A stretch of 8,288 nt of DNA from Humitalea sp038249305 (lineage in GTDB: Bacteria; Pseudomonadota; Alphaproteobacteria; Acetobacterales; Acetobacteraceae), in contig JBBRWI010000176.1 of NCBI GenBank assembly GCA_038249305.1, forward strand, positions 1 through 8,288, given 5' to 3'. Shown here piece by piece: positions 6,238 to 8,288 of this stretch. The notes beneath the pieces were generated by a model. That model was not told where the DNA came from and did not search any database. It worked only from the letters and a program-made list of their open reading frames with translations. Positions within the stretch are counted from its first letter, which is position 1, and each line of letters begins with the position of its first letter. The position numbers were made by a program, and so were the translations under genes.

Positions 6238-6327
6238 CGTCCCTCTCCCGAGAAACCAACACCAAACGCGACAAGCAAGTCTCCGGGCCGAACCCCTCTC
6301 CACACATCCCCGGTTTTCAGCAGCCCG

Positions 6328-7338
6328 CTACGCCGTGCGCCGCACTGCCCGCGCCAGCGGCACCAGTCCGCGATGCACGATGGGCACCAGCGCGGCCCCG
6401 ACCAGCAAGCCTAACACCGCCGAAACCAGCGCGGTCGCGACCCATGCGGCCGCGCCGGCGATGGCTGGCAAGGCGGCCGAGGCGATGTCCGCCGCCGCCT
6501 GGGTCGCATGTGCGGGGCCGGCCAGGCCGAATTCCTCCAGCCCATGCACGATGATGCCGCCGCCGACCCAGACCATCGCCGCCGTCCCGACCACGCCAAG
6601 CAACCGCAGGAACGGCGGCATGCCGAGCACCAGGCCCCGACCGAGTGGCCGCGTCAGGCCGCGCAGCACCCGGTCCACGCCCGACGTGCCGTCGTGCCGC
6701 ATCAGGCTGCTGGCTGGCCGGTCGTTCCGGGCGAGGGCGACGCCGACATCATCCGCCTTCACGATCAGCGCGACGGCGCCATAGACCAGGAGGGTGATGC
6801 CGATGCCGACGACCGCCAGGATCGCCGCCTGCGCCCAGAAGGATGCTGTCGGGATGGTCCCCAGCGCGATCGCCATGATTTCGGCCGACAGGATGAAGTC
6901 TGTGCTGATCGCGCTGCGGACTTTCGCATCCTCGAACTCCGCCGCATTGGCCGCTGCGACCGGCGTCGCCTGGGCCTCGTGCGGCCAGATCGCCTCTATG
7001 ACCTTCTCGGCGCCCTCGTAGCAGAGGTAGCCGCCGCCCAGCATCAGCAGCGGCGTGATCGCCCAGGGCGCGAAGAAACTCAGCGCCAGTGCCGCCGGCA
7101 ACAGGAACAGCAGCTTGTTCCGCAGCGATCCGACGGCGATGCGGCGCACGATCGGCAATTCACGGTCGGCGGCGAAGCCCACGACATAGCGCGGCGTCAC
7201 CGCGGCATCGTCGATGACGACGCCGGCGGCCTTTGCCCCGGCCTTGGTCGCCTGGGCCGCGACATCGTCCAGCGACGCCGCGGCGACCTTGGCCAGACCG
7301 ACGATGTCGTCCAGCAGCGCAATCAGACCGGTGCTCAA
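6328..7338 (-). CDS. DUF808 family inner-membrane protein (YedI-like)
   Basis: This is a predicted inner-membrane protein of 336 aa in the DUF808 family, whose E. coli member is YedI; its biochemical role is unknown. Conserved blocks I recognise are LIALLDDIVGLAKVAAASLDD (5-25), DRELPIV (58-64), GSLRNKL (70-76), PWAITPLLMLGGGYLCYEGA (91-110), EKVIEAI (111-117), STDFILSAEI (145-154), IVKADDVG (192-199), VGGGIIVHG (258-266) and a C-terminal helix with GLLVGA (310-315). Hydrophobic segments lie at about 75-105, 146-165, 169-193, 240-266 and 290-322. No ATG fits: the start appears to be TTG at 7338, giving MSTGLIALLDD, which matches the family N-terminus. The ATG at 7346 is out of frame and meets a stop after three codons. 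The ribosome binding site is weak. The gene stands alone, without an operon partner. Confidence 0.9.
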   Translation of the reverse strand: MSTGLIALLDDIVGLAKVAAASLDDVAAQATKAGAKAAGVVIDDAAVTPRYVVGFAADRELPIVRRIAVGSLRNKLLFLLPAALALSFFAPWAITPLLMLGGGYLCYEGAEKVIEAIWPHEAQATPVAAANAAEFEDAKVRSAISTDFILSAEIMAIALGTIPTASFWAQAAILAVVGIGITLLVYGAVALIVKADDVGVALARNDRPASSLMRHDGTSGVDRVLRGLTRPLGRGLVLGMPPFLRLLGVVGTAAMVWVGGGIIVHGLEEFGLAGPAHATQAAADIASAALPAIAGAAAWVATALVSAVLGLLVGAALVPIVHRGLVPLARAVRRTA

Positions 7339-7479
7339 GGGGTCATTCCATGAAATGTGACGCGTGGTTCGGTAGCATGGAACGCGGCGCGGCGCCCCCG
7401 GCAGAACGACGCGTGATGATGGACAATGCGTTTGGCCCCGGCGGGTTGCCGGATCATCGCTCGGGCCGAAAGCGCGGGG
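7339..7479. other. Intergenic stretch between DUF808 gene and monooxygenase pseudogene
   Basis: These 141 bases hold no gene I can support. A minus-strand open frame spans it (7335-7568) but has no family-like sequence and overlaps the better-supported pseudogene tail. A 5-base stem CCGGC-GGGTT-GCCGG at 7438-7452 is the only structure seen. It should contain the promoter of the DUF808 gene, but no convincing -35/-10 pair is visible. Confidence 0.4.
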
Positions 7480-8085
7480 TCAGCCGGGCCCCGGCACATC
7501 GACATGCAGCCGCCGCAGCTGCTCGCGGAACCCCGCCCCATTCTTGGCATGAGTTCCGGCCACCGCATCGATCCCAGGTATCAGCGTGTCCGATGCGTCC
7601 TCGGCGAACGCCCGCACGAACGCGACCCGTTGGTCGCGCGCCGCCGATCCATCGTCACCCCGCGCCAGAACCGCCCCTGCGATGACCCCGTCCCCCACCG
7701 CCTGCGTCGCGCCCTGGCCGAGTGCCGGCACCATCGCCTGTGCCGCGGCCCCCAGCAGCAACACCCGCCCGCTGCCGCGGTCCGCAGCATCGGGATGGTG
7801 GCCGACCGCGCCCAGCGGAGGTCGTCGAACAACCGGTCGATCGCACCCAGCATCCAGGCGACGGCCGGGCAGGGGGCCGCCGATGCCGGCGTGAACAGCG
7901 CCACCTGCGCGGCGCGCGTCCTGGCATCCTGCCCGGTCAATGGATAGGTCCCGGCGATAGTCACCGCGCCCCCCGGCACCTTGAACGCCAGCAGGCGAGC
8001 CGGGGCGTGAGACAGGCTTTTGGCGAGCAGGGCTGCCCCCGATGCCGGTGCCCCCGATGCCGGTGCCCCCGATGCCGGCGCGCAT
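7480..8085 (-). pseudogene. Decayed FAD-dependent monooxygenase (salicylate hydroxylase/UbiH-like)
   Basis: These are remains of a flavoprotein aromatic-type hydroxylase, divergent from thrC. The N-terminus (ATG at 8085) reads MRAGIGGTGIGGTGIGGSPA, recalling the FAD-binding GxGxxG start but expanded by a 15-base tandem repeat. The frame then changes: about 8040-7779 encodes LLAFKVPGGAVTIAGTYPL and a later RLFDDLRWARSATIPMLRT in another frame. Between about 7779 and 7770 a net -1 shift returns to the first frame with GRVLLLGAAAQAMVPALGQG and a tail ending LRRLHVDVPGPG. The family motif GDAAHAM is changed to GAAAQAM (FAD-contacting D and the H lost). Intact relatives have about 370-400 aa; about half is missing, mostly between the N-terminal motif and the middle. 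With two frameshifts and a lost key residue I judge it non-functional. Confidence 0.72.
8041..8080. repeat. 15-base tandem repeat in the monooxygenase pseudogene
   Basis: GATGCCGGTGCCCCC occurs at 8041-8055 and 8056-8070, followed by a partial third copy GATGCCGGCG (8071-8080). On the minus strand each copy adds the five residues GTGIG to the dinucleotide-binding motif, so the array probably arose by slippage within the GAGIGG-type coding sequence. Because the unit is a multiple of three it does not itself cause the frameshifts. Confidence 0.9.
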
Positions 8086-8138
8086 GGGGCGAAGCCTGCA
8101 AACCCTGGGCCGCTTTGCAACCGGGGCGCCCACCGCCT

Positions 8139-8141
8139 AGG
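8139..8141 (+). promoter_or_regulatory. Weak ribosome binding site of thrC
   Basis: AGG lies 8 bases before the thrC ATG at 8150. An ATG at 8143 is out of frame. Only 64 bases separate thrC from the start of the divergent pseudogene, so the thrC promoter must lie there or in the pseudogene; I see no clear -35/-10 pair. Confidence 0.35.
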
Positions 8142-8149
8142 TATGCGCC

Positions 8150-8288
8150 ATGCGCTACATCTCCACTCGCGGCCAGGCCGCACCCCGCGGCTTTGAGGGC
8201 GTGCTGCTCGCCGGCCTGGCCGAAGACGGCGGGCTTTTCGTCCCCGAGACCTGGCCGACCCTCTCCCCCGCCGAATGGCGCGCCCTGC
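8150..8288 (+). CDS. thrC: Threonine synthase, 5' end (runs off window)
   Basis: Threonine synthase (EC 4.2.3.1) converts O-phospho-L-homoserine to L-threonine with pyridoxal phosphate in the cytoplasm. Only the first 46 codons are in the window: MRYISTRGQAAPRGFEGVLL followed by AGLAEDGGLFVPETWPTLS. This is the characteristic N-terminus of the proteobacterial (class with MxYxSTRG start) enzyme, where the STRG and DGGLFVP blocks are strongly conserved. The PLP lysine lies beyond the edge. The ATG at 8150 gives the family start exactly. GCA-, CGC- and GGC-rich codon use matches the other genes. The upstream neighbour is a divergent pseudogene, so thrC is probably transcribed from its own promoter. 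Confidence 0.95.
   Translation, partial: MRYISTRGQAAPRGFEGVLLAGLAEDGGLFVPETWPTLSPAEWRAL

Larger units (their letters stand above)
5928..6306 (-). mobile_element. Internally deleted IS481-family element (remnant)
   Basis: The minus strand carries the N-terminal part of an IS481-type transposase and then, within about 25 bases of its premature stop, a sequence resembling the right end of such elements. On the plus strand that end starts TGTCCAGATCGG at 5928 and holds two adjacent imperfect copies of a 22-23 base unit (5934-5956 and 5957-5978), each ending in CCTGACGG followed by GT or T. From memory this repeated layout, with TGT at the tip and CGGAGACA-like blocks, is usual at ends of IS481 relatives. 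The left boundary is not resolved: TGTGTGGAGAGG at 6306 is one candidate, but it does not match the right end well and I found no target duplication. Most of the transposase, including the DDE catalytic core, is missing, so the element cannot move by itself. Confidence 0.6.

Noticed and set aside
7483..7495. GCCGGGCCCCGGC palindrome at the end of the pseudogene as a terminator
   Set aside because: One-base loop and no T-run; such GC palindromes are expected by chance here.
7335..7568. 77-codon minus-strand open frame upstream of the DUF808 gene
   Set aside because: No homology-like features, and it overlaps the monooxygenase pseudogene tail in another frame.
8041..8080. Short repeats as a CRISPR array
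   Set aside because: Units are contiguous 15-mers without spacers; it is a coding-sequence tandem duplication.
1..8288. A new defence, toxin-antitoxin or secondary-metabolite system
   Set aside because: Every well-supported gene belongs to a known transport, metabolic or membrane family, and the remaining gaps hold only repeats and decayed genes.

Overview
The window is very GC-rich with dense, strand-biased coding. It looks like an alphaproteobacterial chromosome, most plausibly an Acetobacteraceae (Roseomonas-like) member. That placement is inferred from base composition and protein style, not from a marker gene. Most of the window is ordinary metabolic and transport content, and I see no clear new multi-gene defence or biosynthetic system.

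Positions 1-5022, all on the minus strand. In transcription order these are a D-xylose ABC importer (xylF binding protein, xylH permease, xylG single-domain ATPase) and a short-chain dehydrogenase resembling the Caulobacter NAD-dependent D-xylose 1-dehydrogenase. Each of the three junctions is a 4-base ATGA overlap, so the four genes look like one translationally coupled unit. It would import xylose and oxidise it to xylonolactone, the entry step of the non-phosphorylative (Weimberg/Dahms) route. After 46 bases comes an ABC-2 type exporter: an ATPase, and then a permease that starts on a GTGA overlap and runs off the left edge.

Positions 5145-5777 (+) hold a histidine phosphatase (phosphoglycerate mutase-like) gene, divergent from xylF across a 122-base intergenic region.

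Positions 5774-6327 are repeat and mobile-element debris. Two related palindromes share the arm CTAGAGCA, and the first contains the stop codon of the phosphatase gene. Beyond them lies an internally deleted IS481-family element: the transposase N-terminus is fused to what looks like the element's right end.

Positions 6328-8288 hold a DUF808/YedI-type membrane protein gene (minus, TTG start), then a decayed FAD-dependent monooxygenase pseudogene (minus). The pseudogene has two frameshifts, a large deletion and a 15-base tandem repeat inside its dinucleotide-binding motif. The start of thrC (threonine synthase, plus strand) runs off the right edge.
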